NCBI RefSeq assembly: GCF_000308695.1
Contig: NZ_BAGG01000257.1
Location: 1-51,643, forward strand
Source of the DNA: Nocardia takedensis NBRC 100417
Lineage (GTDB): Bacteria > Actinomycetota > Actinomycetes > Mycobacteriales > Mycobacteriaceae
DNA: 51,643 nucleotides
Direction of reading: 5' to 3'
Shown here piece by piece: positions 16,292 through 24,472 of the stretch. The notes beneath the pieces are model-generated. The model did not search any database. It was not told the origin of the DNA and worked only from the letters and a program-made list of their open reading frames with translations. The position numbers and the translations under genes are program-made. Position 1 is the first letter of the stretch. Each line of letters opens with the position of its first letter.

Positions 16292-16762
16292 ATGAATGAC
16301 GGGATGTTTCAGGTTACGCCGGTCGCGCACGTAGTTGGCGGCCGGGTCGAGCCGACGGACGATCACTGGGGCGGCACGGATGCGATCATTCGCGTTGACG
16401 ATCCTCGGTTCACTATTGAATCGGTCCAAGGTTTGGAGGAGTTCAGCCACCTTGAGATCATCTTTCGATTTCACCTGACCGATCCCACGGACTTGCACTT
16501 CGGCGCACGTAGTGCTCGCGACAATCCCGAGTGGCCGGCAGTGGGCATTTTCGGCCACAGGAACATGAGACGAGTGAACTGGATCGGCGTTTCACGGTGT
16601 CGACTGACGCGGGTCGACGGCCTGGATCTACATGTGGCCGAACTCGATGCTGTCGATGGCACCCCCGTTCTGGACATCAAGCCGTGGTTCGCGGAGTTCG
16701 GCCCCCGTGGGCAGGTCCGGCAAGCATCGTGGTCCACTGAAATGCTGAAGGACTACTACTGA
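16292..16762 (+). CDS. TrmO/TsaA-like SAM-dependent methyltransferase family protein (UPF0066)
   Basis: 156 residues. The N-terminal VAHVVGGRVEPTDDHWGG, then FTIESVQGLEEFSHLEIIFRFH, matches the UPF0066/TsaA fold, which in TrmO methylates N6 of t6A37 in tRNA. Further signatures are GIFGHRNMRRVNWIGVSRCRL and LDIKPWFAEFGP. The housekeeping TrmO has an extra C-terminal domain, missing here, so this is the short form common in actinobacteria, whose substrate may differ. It follows the XRE-TPR gene by 11 bp, so the two are probably an operon and the regulator may control or sense its activity. Confidence 0.8.
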   Translation: MNDGMFQVTPVAHVVGGRVEPTDDHWGGTDAIIRVDDPRFTIESVQGLEEFSHLEIIFRFHLTDPTDLHFGARSARDNPEWPAVGIFGHRNMRRVNWIGVSRCRLTRVDGLDLHVAELDAVDGTPVLDIKPWFAEFGPRGQVRQASWSTEMLKDYY

Positions 16763-16838
16763 CATCGGCTACCCTGCTCGACCTGCGTGACTCGCTGGAT
16801 CGGTCCACTCGCCCGATCCGGCGAGGTAGCTGCGGTGC

Positions 16839-18398
16839 TCAATCGGACGGCCTACGCGCGTGCGACTCGATTTCGGATTCGGCAATCGGCCGGTTAGGTG
16901 TGCTGATTTGATGCGGAGTCGGATGAAGGGGTCTGCGCTGATTGCCGAGTTCGGCGAGACAAATCGGTTGCTGACTGAGATGTAGTGCCGTCCAAAGAAA
17001 GTTGGCAAGCTGTGGGAGCACAGGCACCGCGAGTAGGGCTGTGCCGGTGAGCCATGCGACGGCTTGGTGGGTGTCGGTGCGGTCGAGCGTCTTGTCGAAC
17101 ATCCAGTCGCGGATGACGGTGGTTGCCGCGGCGAGGTCTGTGTGTGGTGGTGTGAGGTGGCGGCGTTGCCGGTCGAGTTGGCTGGCGATGAGTTCGAGAT
17201 CGGCTGTATCGAGGATGGTTTCGCGGCCTGTGTGCAATGCGGGCGCGAGGTGGTGCGTGTGCCAAGTGCGTAGTTCGTTGATTCGGTGGGTGAGTGTCGC
17301 GGTGTCGATTTCGCCGATGTGGTGGTCGATGGGGAGTTGGGCGAGGGCGTAGCGGAGTTCGTCGGAGGTGACGTTGGTGTTGTCGATGAGGTCGCTGATC
17401 CAGATGCCGTGCTGTTTGCTTGTGGAGCACTTGTGGCCCTCGAAGTGGACCATGTGGTTGATGACGGTGTGGTCGAAGGGTTTGAAGCTGGCGGGGGCGG
17501 CGAGGACGTGGGGCGCCACGAGTCCGGCGATCGAGTTGTCGGTGCCGAACAGGCCGACGACAGTGGTCTGTGAGTCCGGGGCGAAGGCGTTGCCGTCTGT
17601 GCGGTTGTGGAGTTGGCCGCAGTAGAGGGCGTAGGCGTAGTAGGTGTTGGACAGGACGGTGCCCGCGGTGAGGGCGTCGCTGGTGATGCCCCAGGTGCCG
17701 GGTTGCGTGAGCCGAGTTCTCGCGGTCGGCCGTCGAAGGTAGGTGCGGGGGGCGGTGAGGAACTGTTCGGGCAGGCCGGTGGCGCGGAGTCGGTCGAGGA
17801 TAGCGGCGGGATCGTCGGGGTAGGCGAACCAACTCGGGTGGTCCTGCCAGCGAATCGGCTCGTCGGTGAGGCGGCTGTGGGCCTCGCGTAGTTCGTCGGG
17901 GTGGAAGTGGTCGCTACAGGCTGTGCAGGTGTTGCCCCCGGCCGGGGCGTCGCAGGTGGGGCAGCGTCCAGCGATCCAGACCCCGAGTAACGGCTGTCCG
18001 CTGTGTTCGCCGACGGGGATGCGTTCGACGCCGAGGCGGGCGACGCCGCGAGCGCGCAACGTGTCGAACATGCGCTCGTGTAGTTCGCGGTAGGCGGTGC
18101 GGTGCTCTGGCGCGAGGGGGTCTATCCACTGATCCAGCTCGACCCCGAGCGCGCGCAGGTCGTGCTCGATGCCGGCGTGGTAGTGAGCACAGGTTTGTTC
18201 CGGGGTGCGATCCGGTCCGGCCGCGGCGAGGACCCAGTTCTCGTGGGCGTCGGTGCCGGTGATGACGGCGGCGGTGTGCCCGTCGCGGCGTAGTGCGCGT
18301 GCGATGGCGTCGGCGCGCAGGTAAGGGCCTGCGCCGTGGCCGATGTGGAGCCGCCCGTTCGGCGTCGGGCACATCGGTATCAGCAGCCAATCGGCCAC
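16839..18398 (-). CDS. Methionyl-tRNA-synthetase-like class I aminoacyl-tRNA synthetase paralogue
   Basis: 519 residues from GTG at 18398, preceded by GGGGGGAG. HIGH motif at H18-H21 in PTPNGRLHIGHGAGPYLRAD; a four-cysteine knuckle (C146, C149, C158, C161) as in MetRS; the KMSKS loop is degenerate, STSKQHG at 325-331, keeping the second Lys. A helical C-terminal domain follows, but the anticodon-binding part is short. It lies 24 bp after a second-copy glmS, in an apparent operon with an aminotransferase and a flavoenzyme, so a biosynthetic role is more likely than housekeeping translation. MetRS-like enzymes paired with cupins form hydrazine (N-N) bonds in natural products such as s56-p1; no cupin is seen in this window. 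Activation of an amino acid for amide or ester formation is the cautious inference. Confidence 0.82.
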   Translation of the reverse strand: MADWLLIPMCPTPNGRLHIGHGAGPYLRADAIARALRRDGHTAAVITGTDAHENWVLAAAGPDRTPEQTCAHYHAGIEHDLRALGVELDQWIDPLAPEHRTAYRELHERMFDTLRARGVARLGVERIPVGEHSGQPLLGVWIAGRCPTCDAPAGGNTCTACSDHFHPDELREAHSRLTDEPIRWQDHPSWFAYPDDPAAILDRLRATGLPEQFLTAPRTYLRRPTARTRLTQPGTWGITSDALTAGTVLSNTYYAYALYCGQLHNRTDGNAFAPDSQTTVVGLFGTDNSIAGLVAPHVLAAPASFKPFDHTVINHMVHFEGHKCSTSKQHGIWISDLIDNTNVTSDELRYALAQLPIDHHIGEIDTATLTHRINELRTWHTHHLAPALHTGRETILDTADLELIASQLDRQRRHLTPPHTDLAAATTVIRDWMFDKTLDRTDTHQAVAWLTGTALLAVPVLPQLANFLWTALHLSQQPICLAELGNQRRPLHPTPHQISTPNRPIAESEIESHARRPSD

Positions 18399-18422
18399 GG
18401 CACTCCCCCCAAGTGTTGCGTG

Positions 18423-20255
18423 TCAGCGCACGGTGACCGACTTGGCCAGCGAGCGCGGTTGGTCGATCTCTCGCCCCAGGTCGAGGGCGCAGTAGTAGGC
18501 CAGGAGCTGCCCCGCGACGAGCTGGATGACCAAGTCGGCGATCTCGTCGCCGTGGTAGGGCAGGGGCAGGTACTCGGCGAAATTGTCGAGGTCGTCTTCG
18601 GGCACGCCGGCGGGGCCGATCCCGATCACGGGGCCTTTGCGTGCGGCGATCTCGCTGACCGCCGCCAGCGTTGCCGCGTAGCGGTCGGGGTCGCCGGTAT
18701 GGGACGGCAACAGGGCCACGGTGTAGAAGTTCTCATCGATCAGCGAGATCGTGCCGTGCTTGAAGAACCCCGAGGCCATGCCTTCCGCGTGGTGGTAATT
18801 GACTTCTTTGAACTTCAGAGCGCTCTCGCAGGCGGCCGGGTACAGGATGCCGCGTCCGAGGAAGAACCAGTCGCTGACCTGGCTGTACTTGGACGCCAGC
18901 GCTTGCACCGACGTCGAGGTTGTGGTGATGAACTCGGTGAGGGTGTCTGACAGACGCGCCAGCGACGCCTCGTTCGATGCGTACTGGTCCGCGGTGAGGG
19001 TGCCGTTGGCGCGGCCGGTCTCGAGGGCCAGGCGGGCCAGGAGCACGACCTGGCTGACGATGCTCTTGGTGGAGAGCACGCAGATTTCGGGGCCGGACCC
19101 CTGTTGCAGTCGGTGGGTGGCGAGGCGTTCCTGGGTGGAACTGGGCACGTTGCAGATACTGGTGAGGACCGCGCCCGCCTCGACCGCACTGCGGCAGATT
19201 TCGAGAGTGTCGAACGTCTCGCCCGATTGCGAGACCGCGATCAGCGGGTCGCCGGGACCGAGGACGGCCAGGTACTCGGCCTCATCCGAGGGCAGGGCGG
19301 TGGCGCGAATCCCGGCGAGGCTCTTGAGCAGGTATTGGCCCATCGAGGCGACGTAGAACGCGCTGCCCGCGCCGATAAGGGTCACAGGGCGGTCCGGGGG
19401 CAGCACCGAGGCGAACTGCTCGGCGGACAGGCTCAGGGCGGCGGTCACCGCCGTGGGGGTCTCGTGGATCTCTTTGATCATCCAATGGGGGTATTGGCCT
19501 TTGTCGGCGCGTTCCTGCCGACTGGTCAGCCGGGTGAATGCCCGTGTCACCGGTTCCACGGCCCCGTTGCCGGCTGTGTAGACCTGCGCGGCGTCGGCGT
19601 GAACCGAGACGATGTCGCCGTCCTCGAGGAACAGGACGTCGTCGCTGACGTTGTCGAGTGCCATCTGGTCGGAGGCCAGGACGCCGCGCCGGCCGTCGAA
19701 GGCGACAACGAGGGGGCTCTTGTGCTTGGCACCCCAGACGGTGTCGGGGTCGGTGACGCTGATCACCGCGAGCGCGTACTCGCCCGACAGGGCCGCCGTG
19801 GTGGCGGCGATTGCGTCGCGCATCGTCGCACCGTTTTCGAGGTGGCGCGCGATGAGGTGCGCGGCGACCTCGGAGTCGGTGTCGCTGGCGAAGCTCACGC
19901 CGTCGGCTTCCAGCTCGCGGCGCAGTTGCAGATGGTTCTCGATGACGCCGTTGTGCACGACTGCGACCGCCCGGTCGTAGGACAGGTGTGGATGGGCGTT
20001 GGCGGCGGTGACACCACCGTGGGTGGCCCACCGGGTGTGGCCCAGCGCCAGCGAGGCGTCCGGCAGGCCGCTCAACTGGCCTTCGCGGATCGCTTTGCCG
20101 ATCGAGCCCGTGTCCTTGACCACGGCTAAGGTGGCGTCGGTGAGGCAAGCCAGGCCCCAGGAGTCATAGCCGCGATATTCCAGCATCGCCAGTTGGTCGG
20201 CGGTCTGCGCGGTCACGTTGTTCTCGGGTGAGGTGATCCCCACGATGCCACACAT
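18423..20255 (-). CDS. glmS: Glutamine--fructose-6-phosphate aminotransferase (isomerizing), cluster-associated copy
   Basis: 610 residues starting MCGIVGI at 20255, which places the nucleophilic Cys at position 2 as required after Met removal; GGAGGA lies 11 nt upstream. Glutaminase domain about 2-220 (LGHTRWATHGGV, VHNGVIENH), then two SIS isomerase domains (GAGSAFYVASMG; AVSQSGETFDTLE), ending in PRSLAKSVTV. It makes glucosamine-6-phosphate from fructose-6-phosphate and glutamine. The second SIS region reads HAEGMASGFFKHGTISLID, divergent from the usual HAEAYAAGELKHGPLALID, suggesting a specialised paralogue. Housekeeping glmS normally sits elsewhere, so here it probably feeds an amino-sugar precursor to the cluster. 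It follows the aminotransferase gene by 23 bp. Confidence 0.93.
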   Translation of the reverse strand: MCGIVGITSPENNVTAQTADQLAMLEYRGYDSWGLACLTDATLAVVKDTGSIGKAIREGQLSGLPDASLALGHTRWATHGGVTAANAHPHLSYDRAVAVVHNGVIENHLQLRRELEADGVSFASDTDSEVAAHLIARHLENGATMRDAIAATTAALSGEYALAVISVTDPDTVWGAKHKSPLVVAFDGRRGVLASDQMALDNVSDDVLFLEDGDIVSVHADAAQVYTAGNGAVEPVTRAFTRLTSRQERADKGQYPHWMIKEIHETPTAVTAALSLSAEQFASVLPPDRPVTLIGAGSAFYVASMGQYLLKSLAGIRATALPSDEAEYLAVLGPGDPLIAVSQSGETFDTLEICRSAVEAGAVLTSICNVPSSTQERLATHRLQQGSGPEICVLSTKSIVSQVVLLARLALETGRANGTLTADQYASNEASLARLSDTLTEFITTTSTSVQALASKYSQVSDWFFLGRGILYPAACESALKFKEVNYHHAEGMASGFFKHGTISLIDENFYTVALLPSHTGDPDRYAATLAAVSEIAARKGPVIGIGPAGVPEDDLDNFAEYLPLPYHGDEIADLVIQLVAGQLLAYYCALDLGREIDQPRSLAKSVTVR

Positions 20256-20278
20256 ATCGGGTGTGTTCCTCCGTCGGT

Positions 20279-22195
20279 TTACAAGCTGGAATCGGTCTGC
20301 GGAGTCAGCCGCGACAATGCGGCCCACACTAACCCCGCGTAGGCGTGGGCGGAATCTGAGCCGCCGTGGACCGGGCGTGCCGGGTCCCGATAGAACTCAC
20401 CCAACCGCGCCCAGACCTGCGCGCACCGGCTGATACCGTGCCGGTCCACCATCGAGTCGACCAGACGCAACAGCAGGTTTTCCCGTACCGGGTTCACAGC
20501 CGGTAGGGCGACCAGTGTCTGCAAAATCATGAACGCTTCCTCGAACGAGGCTGCCTCATGATGCTGACCGCTGTAGCCGAGTTCGAAATCGATGAGCACT
20601 ATCTGCGACCGGTCGGTGACCACGGCGTTACCCGCCCACCGGTCTCCGATCACGATACCGTGGTCGTGGGCTCGGATCACGAGTTCGTAGTGCCGTAGTA
20701 CCAGCCCGTTGACCAGGCCCGGGTCCGTGTCGGGATCGGCGAGGACGTCGTAGAGATTTCGGCCGGGCACCCAACCGTGATCAACGGCCTCCGCGCCGTC
20801 GACGGGGTAACAGATCGTTGTCGGTACGCCGATGCCGTCCAGGCGGATACTCAGCTCGTGCTGTTGGTGAGCCCCCCGGGCTAGCGCTTGCACACCGGGA
20901 GCCGCCGTGCGCAACAGGGCGTCGACGTAGCCCACATGCGGGTTGGGTCGGATGCCCCGGCGCACGACGCACCGCTGCCCGTTCTGGGAGTGCGTATGTG
21001 GTGAGGTGCACACACTGCCCAGGTCGAGGGCGGTGGCCGTGCTGATCGCGGCGACCTCCGAGAGCGCTTTGCCCAGGTGCGCCGATTCCAGGACCAGGGG
21101 CGGCTTGATCAGCAACCGCCGTCCCCGATCGGTCAGACGAACGAACACCCCTGCCTGCGCGGCGCGCGCCACCACCTGCGCGGCCCATGTCTCGGCCAAC
21201 CGTGGCGACCGCAGCGCGACCGACCCGATCGATCCGGCCTGCCGAACCTCGAAATCGTCCGCCGGGAAGTGCTCGGTCAGCAGTCGGGCGAACTCGTCGA
21301 CTCGATCGGACAGTTCGGTTCGGTGCGAGGTCAGATAGTCCAGGCCCGCCAGCGCTGCGGCGCACGAGATCGCGTGTCCGCCGCCGGTGAATTCGGCGTC
21401 GTTGTATTGCAGCACTGCTATCAGATCGCGGCGGGCCAGGACGGCGGCGAGCGGGTAGCCCGCGCCCAATGCTTTACCGAGACAGACGATGTCGGGTATC
21501 ACGCCGGTCAGCTCGTGGCTGAACAGGTGCTCGCCCAGCCATCCGAACGCCTGCACCTCGTCGGTCACCAGCAGGGTCGAGGATCGGTCGCAGGCTGCGC
21601 GCAAACGCCGCATGTCGGCGCTGAGGTCTCCGACGGGCAGCCCTTGAGCCACCATGACCGGGTCCAGGACGACCGCGGCGAGGTCGCCTCGCGCCGCGAC
21701 CAGCCGGGTCAACGCCGCGATGCTGGGCTCTTCGGCGGCCACCGCCAGCGTAGAGTCGCTCAACGCTCGACCTCGATGGGTGGTCGCCAGTCCGAGGGTC
21801 ATGAACGTTTCCCCGTGCCATGCGTCGGGAAGACACCCGATCCTGCGACGCCGTGTGTGCTGTAGGGCCAGCTTGAGGGCGGTTTCCACGGCGTCGCTGC
21901 CGTTGGTCAGCTTCGCGGCCACCGCGTCGAACCCTGGGGGAGCCAAGCTCGCCAGCCGATCGCACAAGTCCAGGAAGGGCACACTCGCGAACCGCGAGGA
22001 CGCGAATTCCATCGTCTCGACCTGTTCGGCGACGGCCGCACGTACCGACGAAAGACCATGTCCCAGAGCTAGATTCAGCGTCTGCGCGGAGAGGTCGATG
22101 AACTGTCGGCCGTCGGCACATGTGAACAGGCCGCCGCGCGCGGCCACGATCGGCGGGTAGCTCGGCCGAAGTGCGGTGACCACGCTCGAGTTCAA
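20279..22195 (-). CDS. Class III PLP aminotransferase fused to a kinase-like phosphotransferase domain
   Basis: 638 residues, about 200 more than a lone class III aminotransferase. Residues 1-390 form the PLP enzyme: GSDAVETALKLA, the cofactor Asp in LVTDEVQAFGW (D212) and the Schiff-base Lys in CLGKALGAGYPLAAV (K241). Residues about 400-638 resemble an aminoglycoside-phosphotransferase/choline-kinase-like lobe: GDRWAGNAVV (D518, N523) and VLIDFELGY (D536) match the catalytic loop and metal-binding Asp. So one polypeptide could transaminate and phosphorylate, though the N-lobe of the kinase is poorly visible. Start overlaps the preceding flavoenzyme stop (ATGA). Substrate unknown; an amino sugar or keto-sugar derived from GlmS product would fit. 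Confidence 0.85.
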   Translation of the reverse strand: MNSSVVTALRPSYPPIVAARGGLFTCADGRQFIDLSAQTLNLALGHGLSSVRAAVAEQVETMEFASSRFASVPFLDLCDRLASLAPPGFDAVAAKLTNGSDAVETALKLALQHTRRRRIGCLPDAWHGETFMTLGLATTHRGRALSDSTLAVAAEEPSIAALTRLVAARGDLAAVVLDPVMVAQGLPVGDLSADMRRLRAACDRSSTLLVTDEVQAFGWLGEHLFSHELTGVIPDIVCLGKALGAGYPLAAVLARRDLIAVLQYNDAEFTGGGHAISCAAALAGLDYLTSHRTELSDRVDEFARLLTEHFPADDFEVRQAGSIGSVALRSPRLAETWAAQVVARAAQAGVFVRLTDRGRRLLIKPPLVLESAHLGKALSEVAAISTATALDLGSVCTSPHTHSQNGQRCVVRRGIRPNPHVGYVDALLRTAAPGVQALARGAHQQHELSIRLDGIGVPTTICYPVDGAEAVDHGWVPGRNLYDVLADPDTDPGLVNGLVLRHYELVIRAHDHGIVIGDRWAGNAVVTDRSQIVLIDFELGYSGQHHEAASFEEAFMILQTLVALPAVNPVRENLLLRLVDSMVDRHGISRCAQVWARLGEFYRDPARPVHGGSDSAHAYAGLVWAALSRLTPQTDSSL

Positions 22196-23352
22196 CGGAA
22201 ATCCTCCTCTTTCGCTAGCAGATCACGCCCGAACGCCTCGAGCGCGTGCACACTCATCTCGCCGTGCGCCGAGCCCGCCACGATGTCGCGCAAGGCTCGC
22301 TGGCTGTAGTGCTGGCGGGCCAGCAGGTCACTGTCACCGAACCGGGCCACCAACGCACAGATATCGAAGGCCACCTCGGTCGCCCACCGGGCCACCGCAC
22401 GAACCCGCCGGTACGCCGCCTCATCCACCACGCCCCCGCCCGATGCCTGCCACCACAGGCCCGAGACCGCCTCGAGCCCGAGCGCGCGCGCCGCGTCCAA
22501 GTTCAATCGGGATCGAGCCAACTCGGTGACCAATCCATCGGGCATCGGCCGCCGACCCGAGTACCGGTGTCGGACGTGAGAGACGAACGCGCGCAACGCG
22601 CCGCGCCCCACCCCGAGGGCGAATCCGAGATGCTTGATCGCGGCTCGCCGGAAACCGAAGTACACCCCACCGCGTTCGGGGCCGTCGACCGGATACGGCC
22701 ACACCCGCGACCACGGCACCACGAGATCGGTGACCCGGTAGTCGACGGTGCCCGTCGCGGCCAGCCCGGCCCCGTCCCAGCAGTCCACGACCTCGAACTC
22801 CCCCGCCCGCACCACCGCCGCGAGCTGGGGCGTCTCGGGCCACGGACAGTATTCCGGTGTCGCGCAGCGCCCGATCGCCAGAACCCAATCGGCATACTGC
22901 GCCCCGGTCCCGAACGGCCAACGCCCCTGCACGCGCAACCCCGATCGGGTCGGAACCAGTCTGTTGCCGAAGGCGCGCTCCTGGAACGCGATGAGCGGAA
23001 AGTCGCGACCAACGCCGAAGACCGCGCGCACCGCGCTGGGCGGCATCATCGACGCCGCCCGCGCTGTACTGCCCGCCAGCGCCCAGTACAGCCACCCCGT
23101 CGACCCGTCCACGGCGCTGACCGCCTCGATGATCTCGAGTTCGGTCACCGGATCGACTTGCAAGCCCCCGACCTCCGTCGGTGCCAGAGCCGCCAACAAT
23201 CCCGAGTCGCGCAAAGCGGACATGGCCTCTGCGGTCGCCAGACGATCGGACTCACCGCGGTCGGCCACCGCCGCCAACACCACCTCGATTTCCGCCACCG
23301 CCGCCAGCAGACCCTCGCGAGCGCCGCTGCGTTCACCGCGAACAGTCGTCAT
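22192..23352 (-). CDS. Acyl-CoA-dehydrogenase-fold flavin-dependent monooxygenase/dehydrogenase
   Basis: 386 residues from ATG at 23352 (an in-frame GTG at 23373 lacks better support; a GGGGG run lies 8 nt before the ATG). Motifs VDGSTGWLYWALAGS and GRWPFGTGAQYADWVLAIG are typical of the ACAD-fold class D flavin monooxygenases (HpaB/HsaA and nitrososynthase types) rather than of fatty-acid dehydrogenases, and the catalytic Glu region of the latter is not obvious. Members of this fold N-oxidise amino sugars (KijD3, DnmZ) or hydroxylate aromatics. With GlmS and an aminotransferase in the same operon, N-oxidation of an amine is a reasonable hypothesis. A flavin reductase is not encoded nearby. 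First gene of the leftward cassette. Confidence 0.8.
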   Translation of the reverse strand: MTTVRGERSGAREGLLAAVAEIEVVLAAVADRGESDRLATAEAMSALRDSGLLAALAPTEVGGLQVDPVTELEIIEAVSAVDGSTGWLYWALAGSTARAASMMPPSAVRAVFGVGRDFPLIAFQERAFGNRLVPTRSGLRVQGRWPFGTGAQYADWVLAIGRCATPEYCPWPETPQLAAVVRAGEFEVVDCWDGAGLAATGTVDYRVTDLVVPWSRVWPYPVDGPERGGVYFGFRRAAIKHLGFALGVGRGALRAFVSHVRHRYSGRRPMPDGLVTELARSRLNLDAARALGLEAVSGLWWQASGGGVVDEAAYRRVRAVARWATEVAFDICALVARFGDSDLLARQHYSQRALRDIVAGSAHGEMSVHALEAFGRDLLAKEEDFR

Positions 23353-23406
23353 GGACCAACCCCCGTCTCGCACATCGACCGCCCATCATGCGCCCAAAAG
23401 CGTTGA

Positions 23407-23435
23407 CTGCCAATCTGTCAGCGGCGGATTGGCAG
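23407..23435. promoter_or_regulatory. Inverted repeat upstream of the biosynthetic cassette (candidate operator)
   Basis: CTGCCAATC (23407-23415) and GATTGGCAG (23427-23435) are perfect 9-bp arms with an 11-nt centre. It lies 55 bp upstream of the first cassette gene, where a regulator would bind. The rest of the 295-bp gap to 23648 holds nothing else recognised. Confidence 0.5.
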
Positions 23436-23647
23436 CTGACTATCGGGTAGGTCGACGCCCGCGCCGAGCTGAGGCGGCGGTGGGTGGGGCCGGCCGTTGA
23501 GTGCGTGCTGACAAGCAGGTGCTGAGGACGTACAGGTCGTGCGCCCTCGCGGTTTGTCGGGTCAGCAGGCGGCGGCGTGCAATGGCTCGTATGCGCCGCT
23601 GTCGCAAATGGCCCAATTGCAGCTTGGGCGGCCCACCTCGGGAGGGG

Positions 23648-24406
23648 CTATGGCTTGTAGGTGCCGTAGGCGCTGATGGTGTACTCGCACCCGCCGAATT
23701 CGGCGATCTCGAGGTCGAGCGAGATGGGTTCGGTGGAGTCGGGCGTGCGTGCGCGGATGGGGTTGCGTATGCCTCGGCCGTAGGCGACCTGCATGGTGGT
23801 GGACTCCCAGATGCGGGCGAAGTCGGGGTCGGTCATGAGCTTGCGGAACAGAGCGTGGGCTCGGGGCAGGGCGCGGTGTCGTCCGAGTACGGTGCGCAGG
23901 ATGGTGACGGCGAGGCGGGCCTCGTCTTCCCAGTCGGCGACGAGCCGGCGGGCTTCGGCGCTGAACAGCCACAGAAAGTAGTTGCCGTCCGCGTCGGCGA
24001 GGCCGGGGACCGCCCGGTGGAATATCCGGTTGCCCAGGAGGACGGTTCGCAATGGGTCGAGGTAGACCAGAAGGGTGTCGCGGGCGTCGGCTTCATCGAG
24101 GTTGGCTTGGACGTTCAGGTCGATGAGGCAGCTGCGTATCGCGTCGGCCGGTGGGAGATGCTGGGAGGGCTCCGACAACTCGCGTATGTGGGTTTGTTCG
24201 TCGTCGCTGAGGTTGAAGACGCAGGCGAGGGCTTCCAAGACCTCGACGCTGGCTGCTCTGGTGCCGTAGGCGACCTGGTTGAGCAGTGAGGTGCTCTTGT
24301 CGATGCGGTGCGCGAGGGCCTCGCGGGACAGGCCGTGTTGGTTGCGCAGGTACTCCAGTGAGTCGCGAAGGATGGGAATCCCTCGGGGTACGCGGGTAAC
24401 CGCCAT
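23648..24406 (-). CDS. XRE-family regulator with MmyB-like ligand-binding domain (short form)
   Basis: 252 residues. Residues 10-75 are a helix-turn-helix (LEYLRNQHGLSREALAHRID, then ALACVFNLSDDEQTHIRELS), followed by a PAS-like MmyB domain with its usual markers: ARDTLLVYLDPLRTVLLGNR, NYFLWLFSAEARRLVADWE and RHRALPRAHALFRKLMTDPDF. These proteins regulate neighbouring metabolic or antibiotic genes, and the domain may bind a fatty acid-like or other ligand. Encoded between the cassette and a second regulator of the same family. Confidence 0.85.
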   Translation of the reverse strand: MAVTRVPRGIPILRDSLEYLRNQHGLSREALAHRIDKSTSLLNQVAYGTRAASVEVLEALACVFNLSDDEQTHIRELSEPSQHLPPADAIRSCLIDLNVQANLDEADARDTLLVYLDPLRTVLLGNRIFHRAVPGLADADGNYFLWLFSAEARRLVADWEDEARLAVTILRTVLGRHRALPRAHALFRKLMTDPDFARIWESTTMQVAYGRGIRNPIRARTPDSTEPISLDLEIAEFGGCEYTISAYGTYKP

Positions 24407-24472
24407 GTCATCTGTCTCGTCTCGGCGTGGATAAGCGGTAGGTGGAAACGATGTGGGCGGGGGCTGGAATGG

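Noticed and set aside
16839..18398. Housekeeping methionyl-tRNA synthetase
   Set aside because: Short C-terminal part, degenerate KMSKS and location inside a metabolic cassette argue for a specialised paralogue.
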